DNA of 64,000 bases from assembly GCF_014748335.1 (NCBI RefSeq), contig NZ_JAAVIY010000005.1, forward strand, positions 184,398 through 248,397, read 5' to 3'. The notes beneath the pieces are model-generated. The model was not told where the DNA came from. It saw only the letters and a program-made list of their open reading frames with translations, and did not search any database. This stretch comes from Flavobacterium selenitireducens (GTDB taxonomy: Bacteria; Bacteroidota; Bacteroidia; Flavobacteriales; Flavobacteriaceae). This document shows, one piece after another, positions 25,285 to 33,928 of the stretch (its first letter is position 1; each line of letters opens with the position of its first letter). The position numbers and the translations under genes were made by a program.

Positions 25285-28200
25285 TTATTTTTTGAGGAAC
25301 TTTGCGCTGATGTCATCGTATTCGAGCAGCAACGCATTCGACTTTCCGTCGCGCTCGAAGAATTTCTCCCAAGTCGAAAGCGGCTCCCAGATTGCGGTTC
25401 CTTTGGCGCGTCCGTTAGGCGAATCGAAACCAGCCTTGTTGACTTCCTGTTTCTTGTGTGAATATTCGACCACGATCACATCTTTGTCGTAGCGCTCGGA
25501 CAATTCGAAAATATTGTATTCCAAATCATTGATCGTACCGTGCCATTTCGGATAATAGGACAATCCGATCACGTCGAAATGCGCATTGCGTTTGACCATT
25601 TCGTCAAGGCATTCGGTAGATTCGAAATGTTGTCCGCCCAATGCAAGGTGAAACATCATCTGTGTTTTCGGATTCACTGCTTTCACGGCGGCGACTCCTG
25701 CATTGTACAGTTGCGCCATGCCGTCGGGATTCGCGATTGAACCCTCTGGCCAAACCAAGCCGTGGTTGATCTCGTTGCCCACCTGAACCATGTCAGGCAA
25801 AGTGTTTTGGTTTTTGAGTTCGGACATCACTTTGAACGTCCAGTCGTAAAGCGATTTTTTGAGTTGCTCCATCGATTGGCCTTCCCAGGCTTTTGGCTTG
25901 TACTGCTTGCCCGGATCGGCCCAATAATCGGAATAGTGAAAATCGAGCAACAATTTCATTCCCGCGGATTTTATGCGTTTCGCCATTTCCAGGGTGTGGG
26001 CGAGATCACAAAAACCTTTGCCGGGCGAATAGCCTTTTTCGTTGGCAGGCTCGTTGAAAATCCTTAACCGGACGTAGTTGAAACCGTGGTCTTTCAGGAT
26101 GGCGATCGCATCTTTTTCAACGCCCTTATCGAAAAATTTCATGCCGCGGGCTTCGAGTTCGGGAAGAAAAGAAATGTCGGCGCCGAGCATCTGGTCGACG
26201 GGACGCGGTTTGGCGGCTTCTCCTGACAGCGCATATTTTTTATCGGACGTGACAATCCTTTTTTTCGCAGGTTCGACGGTGATGAAGTCGGTAGCTCCGG
26301 TGGTCAATCCCGCAGCTTTGGCATCGAAATGAATAAAGTCGGATGTCGTCCCGGCCTGGACGATGACTTGCGCAAAACCGTTGAACAGCGAGCGTTGCCA
26401 GGCACCGTCCGAGCATTTGTCCGGTTCGTGTGAACTAGGATCTCCGTTCCCGACACCAATTATCTTGGCGTCGCCCTTAATTTCAAATCGGATCATATTG
26501 TCTGCATCAGGCACGGTTCGCCCTTCCTTGTCGATTACCGAAATGTTGACGATAGCCACGTCTTTTCCGTCGGCGGTCATCGTGGTTTTGTAAGGCGTGA
26601 CGACCACTTCGACCGGCGCGCCCGTAGTTTCGACCGATCCACTGATTTTTTTGCCTCTTTTGTATCCGATGGCTTCCAGTTTTCCCGGTTCGTACTGAAC
26701 GGTCCAGTTCAGGTGGCCATTTCCCGGCATGTCTTTTTTACCGAGTGATTTGCCGTTGAGGAACAATTCCACATTATCCGCATTGGAATTCACCCAAACC
26801 TCGACATCGTCCGAAGGCTTGTTCCAATGGCGCTTTTCCGGCCAGTTCCAGTGAGGTGAAATGTGCATGACGTCCTTATCGGTCCACCAGCTTTGATAAT
26901 AATAGTAGAGATTTTTCGGGAAACCGCAGCTATCCATTATCCCGAAATGGGAACCGATATTGGGCCAGGTGTAAGGCGTCGGCTCACCGCGATAGTCGAA
27001 TCCGGTCCAGATGAACCCGCCGAGCCAATAGTCGTTTTCGGCCGACAATTTCTGCCAATCCTCTGCACGGCTCGCCCAGGACGGGAACGAAATGTCCTGG
27101 TCAGGCACGTAAGCGCGGATCGTGTCTTTTTCATAGACACCTCTCGTAGTCACGGTGCTGCCCATTTCGGTGCCGATGATAGGCTGGCCAGGGTGTGATT
27201 TGTGGTAATCGGCGACCGCTTTATGGCTGTAATTGAATCCACGCACGGGGATTACTTCGTTTATGCCTTCGAATTCGTTCCCGAAATTAGCTGCATACGT
27301 AGCGGTTCGTGTGTGGTCGTATTGACGTAAGATCGAGAGCAGCGACTTTGCGATGCGTTTTCCGGTGTCGTTTTTCTGGATCAGGCCTTCTTCATTCCCA
27401 ATCGACCACATAAATATCGAAGGATGGTTGCGGTCGCGCTTTAGCAATTTCCGAAACTGGCCGGCGTATTCCTTTCCGGAATTGACGAGGCGATTTTCAT
27501 TCATGACCAACATTCCGAGGGAATCGCAAGCCATCAAGAGCACCGGATCCGGAGCATTATGGCTCATGCGCCAGGCGTTGACGCCCATTTGTTTTTCGAG
27601 CATCACGCGGTGGTAGTGCAAATGATCGGGAATTGCCGAGCCGACTCCTGCGTGGTCCTGGTGATTGTTGACGCCTTTTATTTTGTGCTTTTTTCCGTTG
27701 ACGAAAACGCCGTTGTTTTTGATTTCAATTGTGCGGAATCCGAATGGGACGATCTCCGAATCGATCAATTTGTCATTTTGGCTGACGCGGACCGAAATCC
27801 GGTAGAGATAAGGATCTTCAAGCGACCACAAACGCAAATTGGAGACCGGGACGTGTTGGTTTATCGTCGTTTTCTTTCCTTCCGACAGCGAGATTTTGGA
27901 ACTTGCCGAACTCGCAACCACTTTCCCTAACCGATCCTTCACGAGAAACTGTACGGTAGCATCGGCATTTTCGAACCCGTCGTTGGCGATCGTCGTCTCT
28001 ACGGTCAGGTTCGCCTTTTTACCGGCAATTTTGGCATGGGCGAAAATCCCGTCGGTATCGATGTGGACGTCGTCGTACTGATTGAGCCAAACGTGGCGGT
28101 AAATGCCCGCACCTTCGTAAAACCAGCCTTCGTATTGGGATGCGTCGACGCGGACAACCACAACGTTTTCGGTTTCAAACGATACAAAATCCGTAACATC

Positions 28201-28686
28201 GTAATTGGCGCCGAGATAACCGCTTTCGTTGCGTCCGCAGTAAAAGCCGTTGACCCACACTTGGGCGTCGCGGTAAATCCCGTCGAACTGTAGCTCGAAC
28301 CGCTGGTTTTTGTCGGATGCATCCAATTTGAAATGTTTGCGGTACCAACCGATCGAAGTTTCAGGGAAATGCCCGCCGACCGGCTTGTAACCGTGTGATT
28401 GCACACCGAAATGGTCAATATATCGAAACGGCAGCGCCACGGCCCAATCGTGCGGAAGGTTGAGGGTTGTCCAATTGGAATCGTTGAAACCTGGACTTAC
28501 CGCCGTCTTACCGTCGCTGCCGGATTTGGAAAAAATAGTCTCAACCGAATAATTGAAATCTTTTTCCGGATTCGAGGCGTGCCCGAACTGGAATTTCCAC
28601 CCGAAATCGAAATCCGTTTTTTTTCGTGTCTGGGCGAAAAGCGTGAGGGCGAAAAGCAAAAAAAGCAGAATGAAGCGGAATTTCAT
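25285..28686 (-). CDS. GH2 beta-galactosidase fused to GH53 endo-beta-1,4-galactanase (secreted)
   Basis: 1133 aa with a signal peptide (FILLFLLFALTLFAQ). Residues about 25-820 are a GH2 enzyme: jelly-roll, Ig-like domain, TIM barrel with acid/base Glu432 in MWSIGNEEGL and nucleophile Glu507 in IIGTEMGS, then DUF4982/Ig-like domains (VELFLNGKSLGKK). Residues about 830-1133 are a GH53 barrel starting at LGADISFLPELEARG, with acid/base Glu972 in VQVGNEINHG and nucleophile Glu1074 in VIVVEYSH. GH53 cuts beta-1,4-galactan chains and GH2 trims galactosyl ends, so one chain could finish pectic galactan breakdown. All four catalytic Glu are present. No SusC/SusD pair is nearby. Confidence 0.95.
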   Translation of the reverse strand: MKFRFILLFLLFALTLFAQTRKKTDFDFGWKFQFGHASNPEKDFNYSVETIFSKSGSDGKTAVSPGFNDSNWTTLNLPHDWAVALPFRYIDHFGVQSHGYKPVGGHFPETSIGWYRKHFKLDASDKNQRFELQFDGIYRDAQVWVNGFYCGRNESGYLGANYDVTDFVSFETENVVVVRVDASQYEGWFYEGAGIYRHVWLNQYDDVHIDTDGIFAHAKIAGKKANLTVETTIANDGFENADATVQFLVKDRLGKVVASSASSKISLSEGKKTTINQHVPVSNLRLWSLEDPYLYRISVRVSQNDKLIDSEIVPFGFRTIEIKNNGVFVNGKKHKIKGVNNHQDHAGVGSAIPDHLHYHRVMLEKQMGVNAWRMSHNAPDPVLLMACDSLGMLVMNENRLVNSGKEYAGQFRKLLKRDRNHPSIFMWSIGNEEGLIQKNDTGKRIAKSLLSILRQYDHTRTATYAANFGNEFEGINEVIPVRGFNYSHKAVADYHKSHPGQPIIGTEMGSTVTTRGVYEKDTIRAYVPDQDISFPSWASRAEDWQKLSAENDYWLGGFIWTGFDYRGEPTPYTWPNIGSHFGIMDSCGFPKNLYYYYQSWWTDKDVMHISPHWNWPEKRHWNKPSDDVEVWVNSNADNVELFLNGKSLGKKDMPGNGHLNWTVQYEPGKLEAIGYKRGKKISGSVETTGAPVEVVVTPYKTTMTADGKDVAIVNISVIDKEGRTVPDADNMIRFEIKGDAKIIGVGNGDPSSHEPDKCSDGAWQRSLFNGFAQVIVQAGTTSDFIHFDAKAAGLTTGATDFITVEPAKKRIVTSDKKYALSGEAAKPRPVDQMLGADISFLPELEARGMKFFDKGVEKDAIAILKDHGFNYVRLRIFNEPANEKGYSPGKGFCDLAHTLEMAKRIKSAGMKLLLDFHYSDYWADPGKQYKPKAWEGQSMEQLKKSLYDWTFKVMSELKNQNTLPDMVQVGNEINHGLVWPEGSIANPDGMAQLYNAGVAAVKAVNPKTQMMFHLALGGQHFESTECLDEMVKRNAHFDVIGLSYYPKWHGTINDLEYNIFELSERYDKDVIVVEYSHKKQEVNKAGFDSPNGRAKGTAIWEPLSTWEKFFERDGKSNALLLEYDDISAKFLKK

Positions 28687-29159
28687 GTGTGGGGATTTGG
28701 TTTCGATAAAAATAACGAGAACGTTTTCATTTCCCTACTGAACCCTACCAGTTCGTCCTTTAAGTTCAACGGTTGATCGGCGTTCGTTTCCCGAGGTTGA
28801 TTCTGTGCGGAATGTCGCGTTTGCTCTCAGCGTCAGATTTTAAACTTCCGGCGCAGATTAAATGCTGACGTCGGAAAATAAAATTTGCCTGGAAAAAATG
28901 CCCCCGCCACCCACCCTAAATTTACCCAGCTTCACCCACGCCAACATCCAGAAAAACTGTATGAAATCTTAAATCTGCGAACGCAAAACACCAACTGGAA
29001 AACAACCAAAAAGTTACACCCACGTATTCCAACAAATTCGCGATACTCGCCATTCCCAAACGCCAAACCCATTAATGATACGAAATCAGCGAAAATGCAA
29101 ATCCATGCTCGCTCGAGCATCTATCGTCCGCTCTCCATTCGTCTGTTATCTTAAATACC
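28687..29159. other. Gene-free gap
   Basis: About 470 bp between the divergent GH2-GH53 and hutG genes. Long open frames here have no protein-like composition. Only the hutG -7 box at its right end is recognisable. Confidence 0.5.
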
Positions 29160-29167
29160 TACATTTG
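29160..29167 (+). promoter_or_regulatory. -7 box of hutG-hutF
   Basis: TACATTTG, a perfect TAnnTTTG box 13 nt before the hutG ATG; no clear TTG at -33. Confidence 0.5.
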
Positions 29168-29180
29168 AAAAAAGAATCCG

Positions 29181-29978
29181 ATGGAACTCTATACAATTAC
29201 TCAACCTACCGCCGATGAGGTCCCGATACTCATCAGTTCGCCTCACTCCGGCACCTATTTTCCGCCTGGGATAAAATCGCGTATCAAACCCGAATTGGCC
29301 GAGCGCCCGGACGACGCCGACTGGTTCATCGATAAATTATACGACTTCGCGCCCGCCATGGGAATCGGGATGATCGAGGCGAATTATTGCCGTTGGGTTA
29401 TCGACCTGAACCGCTATCCGCAACGCGAACCGCTGTACTACGACGGGCGCGTCATCACAGGCCTTTGCCCGGTAACCGATTTTAACGGACTTGCGCTTTA
29501 CCACGGGAAAAAGCCCGACGATGCCGAAATCGAACAACGGCTCGAAGAATATTTTATTCCGTATCACAAAAAGGTCGAGGAAATGCTCGCGGGATTGGTC
29601 GAAAGACATGGCGTGGCGTTGTTGTTTGACGCGCATTCGATCCGGAAATCGGTGCCGGGAATTTCAAAAACTCCGTTTCCCGACCTGATCTTAGGTGACA
29701 ACGACCTGACGTCGGCCTCGCCAGCGATCATTGCCGCAGCTTACGAGGCGTTGAAGAAAGGGCCGTTCGAGGTAAATCACAACATTCCGTTCAAAGGCGG
29801 TTACATCACGCGTTTTTTCGGGCAGCGCCAAGACAATATCCACGCGCTCCAACTCGAAATGGCCAAGAAAAATTACATGGACGATTCCGAAACCGAATAT
29901 CACGAGGGAAGAGCAGAGGGAATGCGTGCGTTGCTCAAAGACATGTTTACGAATATCATTGATGTGCTAAAAAAATGA
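29181..29978 (+). CDS. hutG: N-formylglutamate amidohydrolase
   Basis: 265 aa. It hydrolyses N-formylglutamate to formate and glutamate, the last step of the five-step histidine pathway. Motifs: ISSPHSGTYFP, RWVIDLNRYP, LFDAHSIR (metal-binding His) and the C-terminal HALQLEMAKKNYM. The stop overlaps the next start (ATGA), giving a tight two-gene operon with hutF. HutH, HutU and HutI are not in the window. Confidence 0.93.
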   Translation: MELYTITQPTADEVPILISSPHSGTYFPPGIKSRIKPELAERPDDADWFIDKLYDFAPAMGIGMIEANYCRWVIDLNRYPQREPLYYDGRVITGLCPVTDFNGLALYHGKKPDDAEIEQRLEEYFIPYHKKVEEMLAGLVERHGVALLFDAHSIRKSVPGISKTPFPDLILGDNDLTSASPAIIAAAYEALKKGPFEVNHNIPFKGGYITRFFGQRQDNIHALQLEMAKKNYMDDSETEYHEGRAEGMRALLKDMFTNIIDVLKK

Positions 29979-31345
29979 AGACGTTTTGTTTTAAAGGACT
30001 GCTTACCGAAAACGGATGGCTTGAGAATGCCGCGGTTTCAATAGATGCAAACGGGAAGATCGAATCGATTGCCCAAAACAGGTTGGGCGAACAAGTCAAC
30101 GGATTTGCGTTGCCGGGTTTCCAGAATGCCCATTCGCATGCGTTCCAGTATGCGATGGCCGGTTTGGCCGAACTGCACGAAGGCACCGGCGTTCCCGACG
30201 ATTTTTGGAGCTGGCGCACGGCCATGTACAATTTGGCCCTTACCATTTCGCCCGACCAGCTCGAGGATATCGCAGCGATGTTATATGCCGAGATGCTCCG
30301 GCACGGTTACACTTCGGTAGCGGAATTCCATTATTTGCACCACGATAAAGACGGGAAGCCGTTCGCAAATTTGTCCGAGATGGGCGAGCGATTGGTGGCC
30401 GCCGCGAAAAAGACGGGAATAAAGATCACGCTGGTTCCGATGTTTTACCAGCAAGGCGGTTTTGGGCAGCCTCCGGTAGAGAAACAACAGCGTTTTATTT
30501 CATCGACTTTGGAAGACTATCTCGAATTGCTCGAGGCGACGAAACGATCGGTGGCGGCTTGCGAAGGGGCGAACTGGGGAACCGGAATCCATTCGCTTCG
30601 CGCGGTAAAACCCGAAGACGTGGTGAGGTTGACAAACGGGATGGATCAAAACCAACCGTTCCACATACATGTCTCGGAGCAACTTAAGGAAATCGAGGAT
30701 TGTCTGGCGTTTCACGGAAAACGACCTGTTCAGTGGCTATTGGATAATTGTGGCGTGAATTCGAATTACCATTTGGTGCACGCGACGCACCTCGACGGTG
30801 CGGAAGTGGCCGAAATAGCAAAATCAGGCGCCAACGTCGTGATTTGCCCGAGCACGGAAGGAAATCTCGGGGACGGGTTGTTTCGTTTTGAAGATTATAA
30901 AAACCTCGGCGGAAAATGGTCGATCGGTACCGATAGCCATGTCGGGCTCAATCCGTTCGAGGAATTGCGAATCCTCGATTACGGACAACGCCTGATCTCG
31001 CATAAGCGGACTACGTTTTATGAACCGGCAAAAGGCGACAGCGGATTTAATGCGATAAGATCGGCATGGCAATCCGGACGCAAGGCGATGGGCGCGCAGA
31101 ACGAAACTTTTTTTAAGGTCGGCGATGCTTTCGATGCGGTCGTGATGGATGCGGATTCGGCTCTCGCGGCGACGGCATCGGTAAAAAACTTGTGCAATAC
31201 GTTTGTCTATTCGGCGGATGTTTCGAACATTTTGGGCACGATAGCTTCCGGAAAGTGGGTCGTCAGGCATGGAAAGCACGAAGCACATGCTCAGAATGTA
31301 GAAGGTTTCAAACGAACGATGCGGGAACTCGGGACGCGACAATAG
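29975..31345 (+). CDS. hutF: Formimidoylglutamate deiminase
   Basis: 456 aa amidohydrolase. It converts N-formimidoyl-glutamate to N-formylglutamate and ammonia, feeding HutG. Metal-binding motifs: NAHSHAFQYAM, FHIHVSEQ, LVHATHLDG, CPSTEGNLGDG and GTDSHVGLNP. Overlaps hutG by 4 bp. Together they define the deiminase branch of histidine use rather than the single-step formiminoglutamase branch. Confidence 0.93.
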   Translation: MKTFCFKGLLTENGWLENAAVSIDANGKIESIAQNRLGEQVNGFALPGFQNAHSHAFQYAMAGLAELHEGTGVPDDFWSWRTAMYNLALTISPDQLEDIAAMLYAEMLRHGYTSVAEFHYLHHDKDGKPFANLSEMGERLVAAAKKTGIKITLVPMFYQQGGFGQPPVEKQQRFISSTLEDYLELLEATKRSVAACEGANWGTGIHSLRAVKPEDVVRLTNGMDQNQPFHIHVSEQLKEIEDCLAFHGKRPVQWLLDNCGVNSNYHLVHATHLDGAEVAEIAKSGANVVICPSTEGNLGDGLFRFEDYKNLGGKWSIGTDSHVGLNPFEELRILDYGQRLISHKRTTFYEPAKGDSGFNAIRSAWQSGRKAMGAQNETFFKVGDAFDAVVMDADSALAATASVKNLCNTFVYSADVSNILGTIASGKWVVRHGKHEAHAQNVEGFKRTMRELGTRQ

Positions 31346-31705
31346 TCAGTCCAGCAGCCATTCCGTGACGTTCGAAAATACGATCCCGGCCGCAATCGCA
31401 TAAGCGGTTAACGAAAATACGAGTGCGACGACATTCAGCGGTTTGCGGTGGCGGTAAAGGTAAGCGGCCGACAGCAAAAGCCAGGCTACAAAAGAATACG
31501 GCAGACAAAAAAGGGAAAGCAATGCGACTTTTCCTAAATATTCGGGAAGTGCAAAGGTCCCGGGATCATTAAGACTCGGTTTCGGAAAATGGCCAAGCAG
31601 CAAATATGCGTTGAAATATAGGAAGCACGACAGAACCGTGTACAATATCGGTATAACGGAAAGTCCGTAAAAGCCGAGATTCCAGTTCGATCGAAAATGC
31701 TTCAT
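31346..31705 (-). CDS. Small membrane protein, unknown
   Basis: 119 aa from the ATG at 31705 (MKHFRSNWNLGFYGLS); the frame is open to 31789 but that part runs into the dispersed repeat. Three to four hydrophobic helices (YGLSVIPILYTVLSCFLYF, VALLSLFCLPYSFVAWLLLS, LNVVALVFSLTAYAIAAGI). No family recognised. Ends one base after the hutF stop, convergent. Confidence 0.6.
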   Translation of the reverse strand: MKHFRSNWNLGFYGLSVIPILYTVLSCFLYFNAYLLLGHFPKPSLNDPGTFALPEYLGKVALLSLFCLPYSFVAWLLLSAAYLYRHRKPLNVVALVFSLTAYAIAAGIVFSNVTEWLLD

Positions 31706-31750
31706 TTCAGATTTCAACGTAGAACACCGATGGATATTGCCACCCGATGC

Positions 31751-31900
31751 CATAGCCCCGATGGGAGCGGTTAGCCCGCAGCGCACCAACCCTGATTTTT
31801 GGGTTGCGGGACGGCGACCTCAGGAAGCCGGAAACGCTACCGCAAAAATTGGGTTGGGGCGAGAGGACTAAAAGCGGACAGCGGGAGGAGCTTCCTAAAA
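31751..31900 (+). repeat. Modular inverted-repeat element, copy C
   Basis: Left arm ATAGCCCCGATGGGAGCGG; right arm GGACTAAAAGCGGACAGCGGG then AGGAGCTTCC; centre with CCAACCC/GGGTTG-type pairing. It overlaps the upstream extension of the small membrane-protein frame, supporting the shorter start for that gene. Confidence 0.65.
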
Positions 31901-31971
31901 AAATGATAAAGTTGCGCCAACCTCACTTTAAACGATCGGATATCGGACTTAAATCACTAATTTCGCGACAG

Positions 31972-32064
31972 ATGAAAACGCAAAACCATATTATGTCGAA
32001 TTGTAACCGTCAGGACGTGAAACCGTTTTGGCATGCGGGCGTTTTGTGTAAACCCATAATCTGA
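31972..32064 (+). CDS. Candidate small ORF, 30 aa
   Basis: ATG at 31972 to TGA at 32062-32064, reading MKTQNHIMSNCNRQDVKPFW and ten more residues. A near-consensus -7 box TAATTTCG lies at 31958-31965 and a strong terminator follows at 32092. No homology is recognised; it may be a small RNA instead of a protein gene. Confidence 0.25.
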   Translation: MKTQNHIMSNCNRQDVKPFWHAGVLCKPII

Positions 32065-32091
32065 ATCAGTAATTGATAAGAATATCACACA

Positions 32092-32121
32092 AGGCGCCTC
32101 TTTTTGGGGCGCTTTTTTTAT
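32092..32121 (+). terminator. Rho-independent terminator
   Basis: 9-bp stem (32092-32100 with 32106-32114) with a TTTTT loop and a run of seven T. Ends a short plus-strand transcript with no large gene. Confidence 0.8.
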
Positions 32122-32292
32122 GACCAATTGGAATGAAACTACATTGTAAACGCAACTGCCGCTAAGTTTTTGGATCACCATCTGCTGATGCCGAATCCTG
32201 AATATGAGTATCCGCACACGTTGCGGACAAGGTAACTATTGCCTGACAATTTCATAACTCGTTGATTTTCAATAAAATAATTTTATTTTTTC

Positions 32293-32323
32293 TTGCAGAT
32301 TCCAAAAAGTCTTAGTTTCTTTG
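32293..32323 (+). promoter_or_regulatory. Promoter of a small transcription unit
   Basis: TTG (32293-32295), 20-nt spacer, TTTCTTTG (32316-32323; one mismatch to TAnnTTTG). It drives the 40-codon ORF at 32364. Confidence 0.65.
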
Positions 32324-32363
32324 CAACGTTCAAACTAACCGTACTACTTACAAAATAAAAGCG

Positions 32364-32486
32364 ATGAACCTTATTTCAATCCATAACCGCACGATGAAGC
32401 AACCTAAACAGGTGGAGCTCTTCAATGTGTGTGACCGAAATGGCCGCACGGGCAAGTGTACAAGTAGACAAACGCGAAGAAAATGA
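32364..32486 (+). CDS. Candidate small protein, 40 aa, in its own transcription unit
   Basis: ATG at 32364 to TGA at 32484-32486. It starts MNLISIHNRTMKQPK, contains NVCDRNGRTGKC and ends QTRRK; basic, two Cys, no membrane segment. It lies between a well-spaced promoter (32293-32323) and a strong terminator (32509-32540), an arrangement that fits a dedicated small-protein gene or a small RNA. No family recognised. Confidence 0.4.
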   Translation: MNLISIHNRTMKQPKQVELFNVCDRNGRTGKCTSRQTRRK

Positions 32487-32508
32487 CGTTCTTTCCCTTT
32501 AGATACGA

Positions 32509-32540
32509 AGCACTTGCCAACAGCAGGTGCTTTTTTTTTT
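32509..32540 (+). terminator. Rho-independent terminator of the small unit
   Basis: Stem AGCACTTGC/GCAGGTGCT (32509-32517 with 32523-32531), CAACA loop, then ten T. Confidence 0.9.
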
Positions 32541-32580
32541 GTTTGAAGTTTAAAGTTTAAGGTTCAAGGTTTAAAGTTGG
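32541..32580. repeat. Heptamer tandem repeat (GTTTAAG type)
   Basis: Degenerate GTTTGAAGTTTAAAGTTTAA-type units directly after the terminator. Same class as at 7401, 37495, 38080, 41951 and 45936. Confidence 0.75.
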
Positions 32581-32693
32581 GAGACGCCCGTTTCAAATCA
32601 AAGTATGGGGGCAAACGAAACGCCGGTTCGAATGAACAAAAGGAACGATTAAAATCATTATATCAACAACAACGCAACGAATATACGATCATC

Positions 32694-33249
32694 ATGAAAG
32701 CTCTAACCCTAAAATTCTTCGACGTTCTCGAAAAGAACCTCTCGCTAAAGGAATTCGAAAAATGGCTCTATTCGCTAGACGACAGCGACGGCCTCAAAAA
32801 AAGTGCGCTCTGGAAAGCGTTCTACAACTTTAATTACGGCAGCAAAAACGGCTATGAATTCGCCCAATTGCTTTCGAATTTTGACACGGATGAATACGCC
32901 TTGTACAAGTTCGAGAATACGCTCAAGACGATTCTTGCGGACGGCAACCTGTTTCGGGGTAGTGCGCTCGGCCCACGATTTCAGCCTGAGATACGATTAC
33001 CCGTTATTTGCGGTCATTGGCGAATACGACTACGAATTGCAGAACGAGTACCAATCGTATGAAAACTCAAGACAAAAGCTTGCCGGCACGGCCGAAAATC
33101 TATTGCAGCAATGGGTTTCGCTGAGAACGGCCGAGGCGCGGCTTGAATTTTTAAAAGGACGGATCCCTGTCGAAAACCGGTTGCGCCTTTCGCCGGATTC
33201 CGCCTACTTCAGGTTCTCGGGCAAACTTTGGAACTTTTGGAAAAATTAA
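32694..33249 (+). pseudogene. Frameshifted gene of unknown function
   Basis: One frame from the ATG at 32694 encodes MKALTLKFFDVLEKNLSLKE to about ILADGNLFRG. The protein then continues in the +1 frame near 32955 as SAHDFSLRYDYPLFAVIGEYDYE and runs to the stop at 33249 (ending KLWNFWKN). Together they would give about 184 aa. The N-terminal helical part resembles small acidic proteins of the immunity-protein kind, but I cannot name a family. A single frameshift is either a recent mutation or a sequencing error. A terminator follows at 33281. Confidence 0.6.
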
Positions 33250-33280
33250 TTCTGGAAAGGAAACTGCCATGTTTCGAAAA

Positions 33281-33309
33281 GTCCCGGGGCTCTTGCTTCG
33301 GGATTTTTT
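33281..33309 (+). terminator. Terminator after the frameshifted gene
   Basis: TCCCG/CGGGA stem extended by GGGC/GCTT wobble pairs around a TCTT loop, followed by eight T. Confidence 0.75.
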
Positions 33310-33348
33310 TTGTGTTTCTGCTTGCTATCCGTAAGAGAATATGGCATA

Positions 33349-33373
33349 AGGCGATCTTCGGGTCGCTTTTTTT
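33349..33373 (+). terminator. Second terminator with TTCG tetraloop
   Basis: 8-bp stem (33349-33356 with 33361-33368) around TTCG, then a T run. No gene ends between it and the first terminator. Confidence 0.75.
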
Positions 33374-33416
33374 AGATCGATTTTGTTGTCCGTCCGGGGC
33401 GTTTCGAGCTCGGCGA

Positions 33417-33626
33417 TCAATGCAGCTCCACACACGAAAGTCCTAACTTTTGTAAACCTTCCTCAATCGAAAATACGACGCCGTCCGGATATTCAACACG
33501 CAGGATACGATCCTGGTCTTCGAGGTCGAAATTCCATTTGGCGAACCACAGCAGTTCGTCGAGCTTGACCCGGACCGCATTCACTGCAAAAGTGTCGCGG
33601 ATGTCTGTTTTAAAAATGCGTACCAT
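33417..33626 (-). CDS. Small conserved hypothetical (69 aa)
   Basis: 69 aa: MVRIFKTDIRDTFAVNAV, then LDELLWFAKWNFDLEDQDRI and EGLQKLGLSCVELH. The alternation of strands and helices suggests a small ferredoxin-like alpha/beta fold; WNFDLED is typical of small proteins seen in many Bacteroidota. Function unknown. It overlaps the DUF3817 gene by 17 bp and is last in the TetR operon. Confidence 0.65.
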   Translation of the reverse strand: MVRIFKTDIRDTFAVNAVRVKLDELLWFAKWNFDLEDQDRILRVEYPDGVVFSIEEGLQKLGLSCVELH

Positions 33627-33927
33627 TGTCTTGAGCGTCTAGTTTGCGTAAGATTTTCCTGTCCACATAGAACGTCCCAAACGGAATCAGGCACGCCAAC
33701 AGCACTTTCCAGGTGGTTTGTGTAAATTTCCAGCGCTGCTCCACGGCAGTTTGGAACACGGAAAATACAAATAGCAGAAACAGGCAGCCGTGTACCGGAC
33801 CGAGAATTTTCGAGAACTGAGGTGCGTCCCAAATATATTTTAGCGGTACGGCGATAAAAATAAGGGCGATCAGCGAAAGTCCTTCGAGCCAACCGGCAAG
33901 GCGAAGTCTGGAAATATGGTTTTTCAT
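33610..33927 (-). CDS. DUF3817 membrane protein
   Basis: 105 aa from the ATG at 33927 (MKNHISRLRLAGWLEGLSL). Three hydrophobic helices and the KILGPVHGCLFLLF segment are typical of DUF3817. Role unknown. It lies 1 nt after the preceding gene and overlaps the next, so it is co-translated within the operon. Confidence 0.85.
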   Translation of the reverse strand: MKNHISRLRLAGWLEGLSLIALIFIAVPLKYIWDAPQFSKILGPVHGCLFLLFVFSVFQTAVEQRWKFTQTTWKVLLACLIPFGTFYVDRKILRKLDAQDNGTHF

Positions 33928-33928
33928 T

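Noticed and set aside
24176..28686. Polysaccharide utilisation locus
   Set aside because: No SusC/SusD homologues or dedicated regulator beside GH30 and GH2-GH53 in the window.
28885..29154. 89-codon open frame between GH2-GH53 and hutG
   Set aside because: Composition is low-complexity, no homology is recognised and it ends just before the hutG -7 box.
31957..32217. 86-codon minus-strand frame
   Set aside because: It runs through the terminator and small plus-strand unit and has no protein-like signature.
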